36,110 nt of DNA from CAYWNA01 sp964459305. GTDB taxonomy: Bacteria; Planctomycetota; Planctomycetia; Pirellulales; Pirellulaceae. The stretch spans positions 1 through 36,110 of the forward strand of contig CAYWNA010000125.1 of NCBI GenBank assembly GCA_964459305.1. Direction: 5' to 3'. A program made the translations under genes and the position numbers. The notes under the pieces were generated by a model. That model did not search any database and was not told the origin of the DNA. It worked only from the letters and a program-made list of their open reading frames with translations. Below, piece by piece: positions 1-9,724 of this stretch. The stretch's first letter is position 1; each line of letters opens with the position of its first letter.

Positions 1-230
1 GCCTAGAACCGCGAAGAACCGCTCCCCACTCCCGCGGCGAAGCCGCTTCGTCCAATAAGCAGCATACAACCCGAGGCTATGGCAGACTGTGTCGTAGAGC
101 GGCCCACTAGATCCATGTCCTCTCTGGCGATTCTACTCGGGGCTGCACGAGGGGGCGCGCGACCTCCGGGAGGCTCCTACCTGCACGACCCAAACCCTCA
201 TGCGTTTTGTAAAGTGCTCTCAGAACGGTC

Positions 231-1904
231 TCATCGGCCCTCGACAACCGCATCAGAGGCCATGGCAGGCGCTTTGCTGGCCCTGGCCTGAAGCAGCATC
301 GCCAGCACCGCGATGACGCTGAAGGCCCACGAAAGCCGAGCCGACAGCATCACCGGCGCGCCGACGAGGACGAGCAGGTAGCTCAACTCAAGGGAGGCGG
401 GCACATACCGAGGTCGCGCCGGCCAAGAACCCGCGGTCTCGTCCGGCGGGCCTGAGGGCGCGGTCCCACCTGCTTCTGACCTGGCTCTGCGCCCTATGAG
501 CGTGGCCGCCAGGAGGAGCACTGCTCCTGCTATCAGCGAGGGGAGTCCCGGTCTGTTGCCGAGCGCGACGAACTCAAAGGCGGGACCCACGACGGCGTAG
601 AGCAGACCGAATGTGACAACCCGATCCCATCCCGTCCTGGGCATCGGCGTCGGCCACCGGCGCGACGGGAGCCAGACTGCAATGAGGTAGACGACGAGCA
701 GCAAAACATAAAGAGAAAGTGACGCCCTGGCCACGGCCGCCTTTGCCCTGATCCGCGAGCTGTAGACCTCGAAGAACTCGACCACCTCCGGCATGTAGGA
801 CTGGAAATCGGGGTAACGGTCGCGCTGGGCTTCGTACTGCTCCAGCGTCTCCAGCAGCTCCGGCATCCAGAAGGCGCCGCTCTTCAACTCCTTGCCGAGG
901 GCGCGACGCCCGGCCAAGAATCCCCAGCGCTCATGGAGGTAGCGGATGACGGCCGCCCTCACCAGCGACTCCCTCACGAGGGCGGAGTGGTGTTCCTGCC
1001 CGTAGGCTTTGGCGAAGTACCCCACCAGGAAGGGCTTCATCCGATTGACGGGCTCCTCGAACTGATCGAGGTACGGATCTGAGGTCGGGTTCACGTAGGA
1101 GTGTGCGAGCTCATGGACGACCCCAGAGGCCAAGCTCAGTCCGCGCGCCCCCTGGTGGAACACCGGCTTGCCTTGGTCGTCCAACCTCCAGCAGCCGATC
1201 ACGCTCATCGCCTCGAGCCCCTGCTCCGTTGAGAGCCAGAAGGCGTACCCGTGCCGCCCGCCAAGAGGCGAGATGAACACGCGGAACTCCCGACCGGCCT
1301 GGGGGCCAAAGAAGCTGTCGAACCAGTCGACGTGGACCCCGGCCTCGAGCGCGCGCTCGGCGCGGGCGACCGTCTCGGCATAGAAGGGGCCCTGCTTCTC
1401 GACAAACCCGCCGAAGTCGCTTCGCGTGGCGAAGTCGCGGGCCTGGGCGAGGAACTCGTCAATGAGCTCCGGAGTCCAGCGCTCGTGCAGCGTCTCGGGC
1501 CAGGGATCGAGCGGCACTCGCAGCTGCAGGTTGGCGGCGTCATCCACGTGCACCGCGAGGCTCAACTGGACCCCGTAGTCTACGTTTCGATCCTCCTTGA
1601 GACGGGTCGCGAGCGCGACGGCCGGATGCTCCCGGTAGCGCCCGAAGTGATTTTGCACCTCCGTCTCGTAGTACGAGGCCGCGTGGTCCTCGCCATGGTA
1701 CAGGTATCCCGCGAGCCGGTAGATGATCGCGAACAGCTCGACCCGCGGGTCAATGCTCACCTGCAGGGAAGCGGGCGAGGGCGCCGGTTCGGCGGCGCTC
1801 GCCGGTGCGCCGATGGCCACGACCATCGCCCCGAATAGGATAAGGCTCAGGGAGGTACGCCGGCGCGCTGGCCACGCCGCGCCACAACTGGTGATTGACT
1901 TCAT
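231..1904 (-). CDS. DUF4932-like zinc metallopeptidase with C-terminal membrane segments
   Basis: Predicted secreted or membrane-anchored protein of 557 residues. The ATG at 1904 is chosen over upstream in-frame starts because GAGAGGG lies just before it and a signal peptide follows (hydrophobic core about residues 18-37, ending ASAAEP). The body (about 50-380) resembles DUF4932 proteins and carries HELAHSY at 264-270, an HExxH-type zinc site; the acidic DQFEEP stretch near 280-285 could supply a third ligand. From about residue 405 there are roughly four hydrophobic segments, the last reaching the C-terminus. Substrate and role are unknown. It stands alone, followed downstream by the window edge and preceded by a gene-free stretch. 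The peptidase activity is inferred from the motif only. Confidence 0.75.
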   Translation of the reverse strand: MKSITSCGAAWPARRRTSLSLILFGAMVVAIGAPASAAEPAPSPASLQVSIDPRVELFAIIYRLAGYLYHGEDHAASYYETEVQNHFGRYREHPAVALATRLKEDRNVDYGVQLSLAVHVDDAANLQLRVPLDPWPETLHERWTPELIDEFLAQARDFATRSDFGGFVEKQGPFYAETVARAERALEAGVHVDWFDSFFGPQAGREFRVFISPLGGRHGYAFWLSTEQGLEAMSVIGCWRLDDQGKPVFHQGARGLSLASGVVHELAHSYVNPTSDPYLDQFEEPVNRMKPFLVGYFAKAYGQEHHSALVRESLVRAAVIRYLHERWGFLAGRRALGKELKSGAFWMPELLETLEQYEAQRDRYPDFQSYMPEVVEFFEVYSSRIRAKAAVARASLSLYVLLLVVYLIAVWLPSRRWPTPMPRTGWDRVVTFGLLYAVVGPAFEFVALGNRPGLPSLIAGAVLLLAATLIGRRARSEAGGTAPSGPPDETAGSWPARPRYVPASLELSYLLVLVGAPVMLSARLSWAFSVIAVLAMLLQARASKAPAMASDAVVEGR

Positions 1905-2721
1905 GTTGCCCTCTCTTGGGTGTGCTCCCCAAAGACTCCATCCGGGGCTTCTGGGCGACTCCCTTCGTCTCGGGGCAGCTGCCATCCTGCCGCTCCTGAG
2001 CACTGGCTCAGAGTACACCCACAGCCGCGCTCATCGGACTTGAGAGAACGTCTCCGGTTGTGCACTCCCTACTCCTGATTGGCGCTCTAAGCACTTCTCG
2101 GAAAGGATAAAGGATAGGAGTTTTGATTTCTCAGGCAAAGAGTTGATTGTATCGGGAGGAAATGGTGATTCGAGGGGCAGGAGCCAAATGCGGCCCATGG
2201 CCCGCAGTTGGCGACTTGCGGTTTGTGCGTTCGGTCGCACCCACCTGTGTTAGATGCGCTGACAGCTTTGCGCGCACAGGAGTATCCGTCATGGGACGAA
2301 TGCTAGGTACGAGCTGTTTCAGTTGATCGCGGTGGCATAAGCTGCGCCGGTGTTCAGGGCCGACGCAGATACCGCCCGTCACTCTGCCGTACGCGTGGTA
2401 GGTGGGGGCTCCGTCTTCCGTCTCCACAATCGGGCGGACGGAAGCGGGTCTCGCGGTTCCCTCTTCCTCCCAACCCGGATCCTGAGAGCGGGTTTGCGAT
2501 CACGCCTGTTCGGACCCTGGACATAAACGACTCCTATCGCGTGTTTGCCGGCGCGCAAGCCGATTGCGCCTATGCTGCGGAAGCCCCGGGGGCGCGCGTA
2601 GGCATAGCGATCAAGCGGCTTGCATTTACTGTAAACCTGAAGACGGGACATTCATAGGGTTCATCTCGACGACCTACTCGTCACCGAATGGCTACTGTGG
2701 AATAGGGTGCCACGGCTGTGA
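1905..2721. other. Gene-free stretch
   Basis: No convincing gene on either strand. Open frames here are short, lack family resemblance and have no good ribosome binding site. The left end presumably holds the promoter of the metallopeptidase gene; the right end abuts the decayed amidohydrolase fragment, so part of it may be unrecognisable remnant. Confidence 0.5.
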
Positions 2722-3345
2722 TCATTTCTCTAGTTTGTATAGACGAATGGCATTTTCGTATCCTATCTGAGACTTCAGCGCCGGTGGCAATTGCTCAAGC
2801 ATGCTGACGGTCGAACGGATACTTCCGGCACTGGGAGGGTTATTGGCCGGTTTGATGATCTCATCACTGCCTGTGAGAAAACGCTCTGGAAACTCCTGAA
2901 GCAGCAACAACCACTCCCGCGTCAACCGGCCATCTTTGTCCAGAGGAAAGGTTGGTCTTGCCACCTTTCTTTCCTGCATCCCAGCGGCGATCCGAATACT
3001 CATGTATAGATTTGGGTTTTCTGCGAGAAGCTTGCGTGTCAAAGCAATCGTTCGTTTTCCTGTGTTGCACGATCCCAGATGCACCCAGGTGATTTTTGCT
3101 TCACGGTTGTGAGCAAGTAACCGACCAAAGGCGGAGATATTTGGCTTCAAGACTCGCGGATGGGGCGGTGACGGAAAACGGGGCGGCATTGGCATTTCTT
3201 CAGGAATCGCTTCCATGTGAAGATCAACGGGCAGGTCATATTTGGCGGCCAGGTCAGCGAGTCGCAAGAACAGCGGATGATCTGGCGACACTGTTTCATA
3301 TGGATGATCTTCGCCCATGGAATTGTGCACCTGTTGCCAGCGCTA
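2722..3345 (-). pseudogene. Amidohydrolase-family (amidohydrolase_2) C-terminal fragment
   Basis: About 200 residues resembling the C-terminal two thirds of a TIM-barrel metal-dependent hydrolase of the amidohydrolase_2 group. Visible marks are DLHMEAIPEE, a HLGSCNTGKR segment at the end of a barrel strand and LTGSDEI near the end, which correspond to the His and Asp metal/active-site positions of that fold. The N-terminal strand with the first HxH motif is absent. The frame opens out of frame from the preceding sialidase-like fragment near 3335, so it has no start of its own and is not expected to make an enzyme. It is the 3' part of a composite remnant extending to 4620. Confidence 0.7.
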
Positions 3346-3650
3346 TCCGGCCGGCCATTACGAAATTGCCGTCGGACATTCTCATCGGGGGACAGTTCGG
3401 TAGAAACAGTTCGGTGATGAAGCCCTTCGGCTCCCATCGGTTCGTCGCCTCGTCGAGCGCGAGTGCTTCCAGTTGCGTGGGCAGGTCGTGGCCCGTCATT
3501 CGCAGCACGAAGGTCCACAGCGTCCCCTTGTGGGAAAGAAAGACGTTGGGCACGTAGAAGATTTTTCGATCAGAGTCCTCGGCAATTGTTTCCACGTCGG
3601 ACCAGGTGATGCCACCATCGCGGGAACGGCGCCCACGGATCAACGACGCA
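3336..3650 (-). pseudogene. Sialidase/BNR-repeat protein internal fragment
   Basis: About 105 residues resembling exo-alpha-sialidase-like (BNR) beta-propeller proteins. An Asp-box (SRDGGITW, at about 3602-3625) is clear, followed by propeller-type text such as YVPNVFLSHKGTLW and MSDGNFVMAGRI. The fragment is entered in frame from a FAD-oxidoreductase piece and leaves into another frame at the amidohydrolase piece, where the reading frame closes at 3296. It has no start codon context, signal peptide or complete propeller. The two junctions look like deletion endpoints that fused three originally separate genes. Confidence 0.65.
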
Positions 3651-4620
3651 TCGACGATTTCCCGTTCGGGGTAGTTGGGAACCGTCGGGTGGTGCTGCAG
3701 GAAGTACAGCAGCCCAAGGGTCATCTCCCAGTGCTCGTCCATCACGCGCTGGCGAGTCGCCCAGTCGCTTTCCACTTAGTCCGTCTGCCGGCCGATGAGC
3801 TGTGGACGATTCCAACTGAACTTGTTATTCGGTACGTCCTTCACGCCGGAAAAGACCTCCAGCGACTTGAGAAAGTACGGCGCATAGTTTTCGGGCTTGG
3901 GCACCGGTGCGCGATTGTCCGGATCAGTTGTGAGCATCGTGCGGTAGTTGCACGCCTGGACCGCGCCATCGGCGGCGCCCGTGCTCTGCGGTAGCCGAAC
4001 CTGCCAGCCGGTGAACTTGCGCAGATTCAACTGATCGTGCAACGCAGCTAGATTCTCGGCTTCCGGACTCGGCGGGATGGACGTGGCCGCATGAAGATAA
4101 TTCCGGCATGAGGCTCGCCATACTCGTCCCGCGACTCGCGCCCCACGCGATAAGGCACCTTGGCCAATGCCATCAGGTCGCCTTCAACCATGCAGTCGGC
4201 GAAGACTTGAGCCCTCACGGTGAACTCGCGACCACCTTCGAAGGGACGCAGGACGAGTGATTTCAACAACGCCCCTTCTCGCTCAATCGCCACTGGGACA
4301 AAGCCCTTCAACACGCGGATGTTTCGCTCTTGCGCCACCATCCGAGTAATCAGCTTCTCGGCCACGTGTGGTTCGAAGCGGCCGTTTGTGTAACCGTTTT
4401 TGCCAGGACGCGCGTCGCGGTATTGTGGAGACTGCTCGCCGTAAGTCGTCCGGTAATAGTCCATCAGCCCGGAGCGAAGTTCGCCATCGATGGCGACCGG
4501 CTCTGCGTTGCTGCTATCCTCTGCCCGGCATCGGCCGCCCCATGCCATGGCGGCACTGGCCAGTCCGGCCTGGAGGAATTGTCGGCGGCTCGAATCGACT
4601 CTCATCCGGATGGTGTTCAT
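3651..4620 (-). pseudogene. Tat-exported FAD-dependent oxidoreductase remnant
   Basis: The 5' part begins at an ATG (4620), 39 bp downstream of the preceding coding region, with a twin-arginine signal (SRRQFLQAG) and AxA-type cleavage region. Family members then have a Rossmann GxGxxG segment; here it is missing, and the text jumps to a later region (DYYRTTYGEQ, VFADCMVEGDLMALA, EYGEPHAG). A frameshift near 4098-4100 moves the frame, which continues as NYRTMLTTDP and then hits an in-frame TAA at 3776-3778. The same frame resumes beyond it with ESDWATRQRV...GLLYFLQHHP, typical of this family. So it carries an FAD-site deletion, a frameshift, a nonsense codon and a 3' truncation. It cannot be functional. 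Confidence 0.8.
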
Positions 4621-4659
4621 GGGCAATTGCGTTTTCAGTTTGTTTTAGCGTACCTCACC

Positions 4660-7600
4660 TCACTGCCGCCGCTCGCCGTCCTGTCCGGCCCGAACTTCGT
4701 AGAGCCGGTAGCCGATCCGGCGGCAGGCTGCAATCGTTTCGGTGTAGGGCGTGTCGCAAACGTCCACGAAACCGTTTTGGAAATTTTCGCCGTCGTCGCG
4801 GCCGGTGGTGGCTTGGTCGCCGTATTGGTGCCAGTGGGTGCCGACGATCAATGGGTTCTCCAGCGCGCTGCGGACGTACTTCTCGTAGGCCGCGCCGCGG
4901 GCTTGCTGGTCAGCGACCGGGCGTAGGCTGGCGTGGAACTTGCCGCGGTCGAGCGCGCCGAAATGGAATTCGCCGATCACGACCGGCTTGTCGATGTCGC
5001 TGGGCAAACGGAGGTCCGCGACACTCTCGGCGTAGCGGTTCACGCTGATCACATCGGAGTACCTGGCTGCAGCGAGGAAGATCCGCGTGTTCGCCCAACC
5101 GGCGAAGCGGCAGCCGAGGTAGAGCCCATCGGGGTCGATCTCTTTGACGGCTTCGCGGCATTGCCGGAAGTAAGCGTCGGCCGTTTTGTCCAGAAAGGCT
5201 GCCAAATCGGCACGCGATTTCCCGGCGTCTGGTGGCGTGGTCGACCGAAGCAGTGCATCCCACGAGGCATGCTCGGTACCCCATGCAGCGTTAAGGTTCT
5301 CGGTCCTTTCGTACTTCTTCTGCAAGTCTGTGACGAAGACCTTCTTGGCCGGCTGATCGGCAGGTGATTTCAACACGGCGCTGGCCAGCCACGTCTCGTC
5401 ACGGCCCCAGGTAAGTTCGTTGCCCAGGAAGTAGCCCAGACACCGGGGGTCGCCGACGGCCTTGCCTTTGTGCTGTGCGACCTCTCTCACCAGTGTCGCT
5501 TTGAAGCTGGGATCGAACACATCGGGAAAACTACCCCAGCCGCCGCTAGCTGCCTCGGTCACCCGGCTGTCGTCGTGAATGGTCGCCACATAGCCGGTGC
5601 CGCCGGGCGTGCCCTCGGGCGGTGAATCGAGACTGTAGACAGTCGCCGTGTAAGGCGTCTTCCGCTTCAAATAGATGGCGGGCTGCGAGCAATTGGCCAG
5701 GGTGTTCAGCCCCCAACTTCGCAGGCGGCGATGGGTCACGTCGGCGAATGCCTCGGGCCACGTCGGACCGTACTTGCGCAGCAGGTTGGCCCCGGTGAAG
5801 TTGTAGGTCTTTGCGCCACGCTCGTAGAGTCCGCGGATGGCCCACGTGCTACGGCCGTAGAACGGGGCGAAGGGCGAGTCGCTCGTGGGGAGATCGGCAA
5901 ACAGGAACCTGCGGCCAGTGATCGGCGTGTAGCCGCACGACCAGGTAACGCGGACCAGACCGTGCGACCAGAAGAGGCGGCCGTCAGGATCGATCAGCCA
6001 CCACTTGTCGTGCCACTTCGCCACACGGAAACGGCCCGTCGCCTCCAACTGTGGTCCGTCGAGCCAACCGCCGTACTGGTTCCATCCTTTCGGGCCTGGA
6101 TGCGCGGCCAGGTCGGCCGCTTCCTCTTGGTGATGCCGTGCCAGACCGGTTTCCGCGGCGATCTTGTCGGGCCAATCCTTGTGGATGTATTGGCCAAACC
6201 GGTCGATCATCGGGAACAAATCGGCGACGTTCTTCGGGAGCGGGAACGGCGACGACGACTTGACGGCGCGGAGGTCGGAAACCTCATACTCATAGTCGGC
6301 CCCCGGATGGTAGATGTAGAGCGAAATGCGGACGACGTTGGTCGGGTCCATGCTACCGCTCTGTTGCCCGCTGACTCCACCAGGTACGCCACGCATTCCG
6401 TGAAACGCCATCTTGAGGATTCCGCTCGGTTGGCTAGTAATTGCGAGTTTCAACACCTGCTTTTTGCCGGGTGGGATCGATGTCGACCTGATGCAGCAGC
6501 CTTTGCGAGCCGTCCTGTCGGCACCGGGGTTGTCGGCCACGAGATGCACGTTCAGGGTGCGACTGCCGATATTCTTCACCTGGGCTTCAATCGCCCCAAC
6601 GTCCGATATGTCCCAGCCACCAGACCGCGGACGAAAGACTACTCCGGGGTGGCTGTCGCTACGCCGCACATGCACGCGTACGATGGAGCCATCGCGCTCG
6701 ATCCGGGCATCGGGTGTCGCCGTGGCGGTGTCGAACGCAGCCGCGACGTCGAAGGTTGGTTGCTGCGGCTGAGCAACAGGCGGCGCGAGCGACACTGGCG
6801 AGTTCAGCACCGGACCGGTCTTATCGGGAATCACCTTCCAAAGCAGGATCCCGTTCTTGGAAAGCTGCGGATGCTCAAGCGTGATTGAACCGTTCTCGGG
6901 GCGCATGCGGCACTCACCCACCCTTTCAATCCCTCCCGGGTAGTCGGGCTTGGCCACGCAGTTGCTGTGCTGCTCATCGATCAGATACCTCACAACCCTT
7001 ACTTCGCCCGCGGCAAGGGCCGAGAAGATCGTAGGCAGATTGTCGAGGCGCAATCGCACTTTTTGCGGATCGCCGTAATTGACGGCCTGCACGATGAGCC
7101 CGTCGTCTTGGACGGACGCCAGCACGATGTGGTCGTTGGCGATGGTGTTGTCGACGGCAATCTCCCAGTCCTGGTGCATGGTGAGCAGCTTCATCGAACA
7201 CCCCGCGGGCAACATCCGGAGTTCTTCGGCTTTGGTGTCCGGCTCGTTGGGGCCGTCGAACCACATGAAGCGGGTCTGGATCTCCCGGATGTGATACTGC
7301 ACCCATGGCATGATCTTGATGCCCGGGCTGTGCAGGTTGGTGAAGTAGAGCGATTTGACCAGCCCGGCGCCGTTGATCAGGTTGTACTCCCTGGCGCCGG
7401 CCGCAGGATGATACGGATCGTGCTCGGTGATGAAGAAGGGAACGTCCTCGGGCAGCCCGTGCAGCGCGAGCATGCCCTTGACTTGTGCCTCCCGATGCGC
7501 CGTTGCGGCGTAGTGGTTGTGGTACTCGTGCCAGGAGACGAAGCCCATTTGCTTGTTCGGCGGCTCGTCCTCGCTGAAGTTCGCGAAAAAGAGATTGAGC

Positions 7601-9657
7601 TTGTTGACGATGTCGCCCGTCACGGCCGGCCCACCCACGAGCAGTCGATCCTCACCCGTGAGTCCGAGTTCTTCATTGGCTTCGCCGACCGCTTGGTAAG
7701 CCAACTGATAGAACTGGTAGTACTCGGATGCGGTGCAACCGATGAAGCCGCGGAGCGCGTACTCGTTGCATACCTCGATATAGCGAAGGTTGGGGCAGAC
7801 GCCCTTGTAATGCTTCACCGCGTTCTTGAAGATCGTTTTCCAGTCTTCCCGCGTGACGCCCAGCTTGCCATCCAGGATGTCGCGCTCATACCGCCGGATC
7901 GTTAGCATGACGGCATCGCTGTGCGCGCCGAAGGCTCTCAGGTAATCGTGGAAATGCACGTTCGTTTCCGAGACCGATCCCCAGGTTTCCCCGTGCTTAT
8001 CAGGTACGTCGTCGTATTTGTGGACTCCGATCTGGTAGTTGAAGTTGTACTGCCGAGTACGATAGTCCCACATTTCATCGAGGTTCAGCCAGCACTTGGT
8101 GACCTTCGCCTTGCCGAACTCCCGCTCACTAACTTCGGCAAGGACCGGAGCCGGTGCTTTCTGGATCGACGTATTCCGGTAAGCCACCAAATCGGGAAAG
8201 GGGCGAAAGTACCTCGAAGCATCAATCGTACGTGTGATGCCGGGCGTCTCGTCCGACGCCGAGCGGGCAATGAACTTCGCATCGCCAGTTTCTTTGCACC
8301 AAGTGGCCAGTCGTCGTCGGTGCTCGGTCAAGACATCGCGGTACGCCGGGTCTGCGGCCAAGTTATGCATCTCATGGCGATCATCCCGCAAGTCATATAA
8401 TTGTTCGCGGTGCTCGCCACGATCGAAGATCGCGTACTTGAAACGGTCCGTACGGAGCATACGTCCCCATGCCGACTTCCATGGCTTCGCCGGCGTCGGA
8501 TCGGCGCTGCCGGGCACCCAAATTTCTGAGACGACTTGGTCTCGCCACGCGTCCGAGGCAGGCGCCTGTTCCAGCAAGCAAGGCAGACTCTTGCCCTGAC
8601 AGCTCGCTGGAATGGCTACCCCGGCAAAGTCCAAGGCCGTCGCATAGAGATCCGGCCCGCTCGAGATGAGATGTGTCCGGTCAACGCGGCCTGGGGTGAT
8701 GACGCCTGGAAGACTCACGATGAAGGGAACTCGCGTGGCTTCCTCGTAGTGGGTGCACTTGCCCAGCCACTGGTGAGCTGCCAACCCGTCGCCATGATCG
8801 CTGGTGAACACAACGAGCGTATTCTCCTCCAGCCCGCCCGCGCGCAGCGAGTCGAGCAGCCGCCTGATCTCGGCGTCGACCACCTCGACCATCCAGTAGT
8901 AAGCGTGGAGGTAGCGCCGCCATTTCTCGTCATTGAACGTCTCGTACTCGAAATGCCTGGTCATGTAGTAGTCGCGCAAGACACTCGGCTCATCCTCACA
9001 AATGGCATAGTTGGCTGGCAGCGGCGGACATTGGCTGGCCGGAATCTTAGGCACGGGATACCTCTGATATCCATGCTGCTTGTCCGCCGCCCATAGGCAG
9101 ATGTCGTGCGGGTTCGTGTAGGATGCGACGAGAAAGAAGGGACGGTCATGCTCCTCGCCGAAGTACTGTGCGCAGGCGTCGCTGACACTCGCATCGTTCG
9201 AATCTGCAAGGACTCGATAGGGGTGTTGATTCAGTCCGGCTTTGCTGATCGTGTTGGAGGCCGCCAAGTGCCACTTGCCTGCATAGACACACTCGTATCC
9301 TTTGCCGGCGAGCAAGTGCTCGATGCAAATCTCTTTCAGATCGGCTCGGATCCGTTTGCCGTTCTCCGTGACACCGTGCTGGTGGGGAAAAAGTCCCGTC
9401 AGCATGCTGCCACGGGACGGAGCGCAGACTGGGCTGGTGCAGTAGCTTTCCGTGAACACCACCCCTCGCTCCGCGAGACCATCGATCGCCGGCGTTTGCA
9501 CGTGCGGATTGCCGGCACAACTCATCGCGTCGCCGAACTGCTGGTCGGTGATGATCAGCAGGATGTTCGGAGAACGTTCGGTAGGCGCAGCCGTAACAGC
9601 GAACTGCAGGCCATGGAGCAGGAACACCAACGAGAGAATACACTTTGAGTTGCTCAT
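4660..9657 (-). CDS. Sulfatase / GH39-like / GH50 agarase-like trifunctional fusion
   Basis: A 1665-residue predicted exoenzyme; TGAGGAAC precedes the ATG and a signal peptide covers about residues 1-24. Residues 29-460 form an S1-type sulfatase: the formylglycine motif CAPSR has its Cys at 78, with TDQQ at 37-40 and SDHGDG at 286-291. Residues about 500-945 resemble a clan-A glycosidase (GH39-like) with NE at 631-632 as acid/base and ITEHD with Glu745 as nucleophile. A Pro/Gln linker (about 955-967) leads to an agarase-type beta-sandwich (970-1135) and a GH50-like catalytic region (1145-1655) with LGNEL (Glu1414) and IGEFHFG (Glu1563). All three catalytic centres look intact. The likely role is removal of sulfate and cleavage of a sulfated (agar- or carrageenan-like) polysaccharide. 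The sulfatase-GH39 boundary could be a recent deletion fusion. Substrate is inference. Confidence 0.85.
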   Translation of the reverse strand: MSNSKCILSLVFLLHGLQFAVTAAPTERSPNILLIITDQQFGDAMSCAGNPHVQTPAIDGLAERGVVFTESYCTSPVCAPSRGSMLTGLFPHQHGVTENGKRIRADLKEICIEHLLAGKGYECVYAGKWHLAASNTISKAGLNQHPYRVLADSNDASVSDACAQYFGEEHDRPFFLVASYTNPHDICLWAADKQHGYQRYPVPKIPASQCPPLPANYAICEDEPSVLRDYYMTRHFEYETFNDEKWRRYLHAYYWMVEVVDAEIRRLLDSLRAGGLEENTLVVFTSDHGDGLAAHQWLGKCTHYEEATRVPFIVSLPGVITPGRVDRTHLISSGPDLYATALDFAGVAIPASCQGKSLPCLLEQAPASDAWRDQVVSEIWVPGSADPTPAKPWKSAWGRMLRTDRFKYAIFDRGEHREQLYDLRDDRHEMHNLAADPAYRDVLTEHRRRLATWCKETGDAKFIARSASDETPGITRTIDASRYFRPFPDLVAYRNTSIQKAPAPVLAEVSEREFGKAKVTKCWLNLDEMWDYRTRQYNFNYQIGVHKYDDVPDKHGETWGSVSETNVHFHDYLRAFGAHSDAVMLTIRRYERDILDGKLGVTREDWKTIFKNAVKHYKGVCPNLRYIEVCNEYALRGFIGCTASEYYQFYQLAYQAVGEANEELGLTGEDRLLVGGPAVTGDIVNKLNLFFANFSEDEPPNKQMGFVSWHEYHNHYAATAHREAQVKGMLALHGLPEDVPFFITEHDPYHPAAGAREYNLINGAGLVKSLYFTNLHSPGIKIMPWVQYHIREIQTRFMWFDGPNEPDTKAEELRMLPAGCSMKLLTMHQDWEIAVDNTIANDHIVLASVQDDGLIVQAVNYGDPQKVRLRLDNLPTIFSALAAGEVRVVRYLIDEQHSNCVAKPDYPGGIERVGECRMRPENGSITLEHPQLSKNGILLWKVIPDKTGPVLNSPVSLAPPVAQPQQPTFDVAAAFDTATATPDARIERDGSIVRVHVRRSDSHPGVVFRPRSGGWDISDVGAIEAQVKNIGSRTLNVHLVADNPGADRTARKGCCIRSTSIPPGKKQVLKLAITSQPSGILKMAFHGMRGVPGGVSGQQSGSMDPTNVVRISLYIYHPGADYEYEVSDLRAVKSSSPFPLPKNVADLFPMIDRFGQYIHKDWPDKIAAETGLARHHQEEAADLAAHPGPKGWNQYGGWLDGPQLEATGRFRVAKWHDKWWLIDPDGRLFWSHGLVRVTWSCGYTPITGRRFLFADLPTSDSPFAPFYGRSTWAIRGLYERGAKTYNFTGANLLRKYGPTWPEAFADVTHRRLRSWGLNTLANCSQPAIYLKRKTPYTATVYSLDSPPEGTPGGTGYVATIHDDSRVTEAASGGWGSFPDVFDPSFKATLVREVAQHKGKAVGDPRCLGYFLGNELTWGRDETWLASAVLKSPADQPAKKVFVTDLQKKYERTENLNAAWGTEHASWDALLRSTTPPDAGKSRADLAAFLDKTADAYFRQCREAVKEIDPDGLYLGCRFAGWANTRIFLAAARYSDVISVNRYAESVADLRLPSDIDKPVVIGEFHFGALDRGKFHASLRPVADQQARGAAYEKYVRSALENPLIVGTHWHQYGDQATTGRDDGENFQNGFVDVCDTPYTETIAACRRIGYRLYEVRAGQDGERRQ

Positions 9658-9724
9658 GGAGAGTTCCTCAGGTCTTCAAGATTGCTGTGGCGATCTAATG
9701 ACGAATGAGCGATTCCACCAGTCG

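Noticed and set aside
1905..2721. Small frames of 60-100 residues
   Set aside because: No family resemblance, poor start contexts and mutual overlap on both strands.
5731..7905. Long plus-strand open frames (up to 385 residues) opposite the sulfatase/glycosidase fusion
   Set aside because: They are antisense shadows of a high-GC gene whose own frame has clear catalytic motifs; their translations resemble no family.
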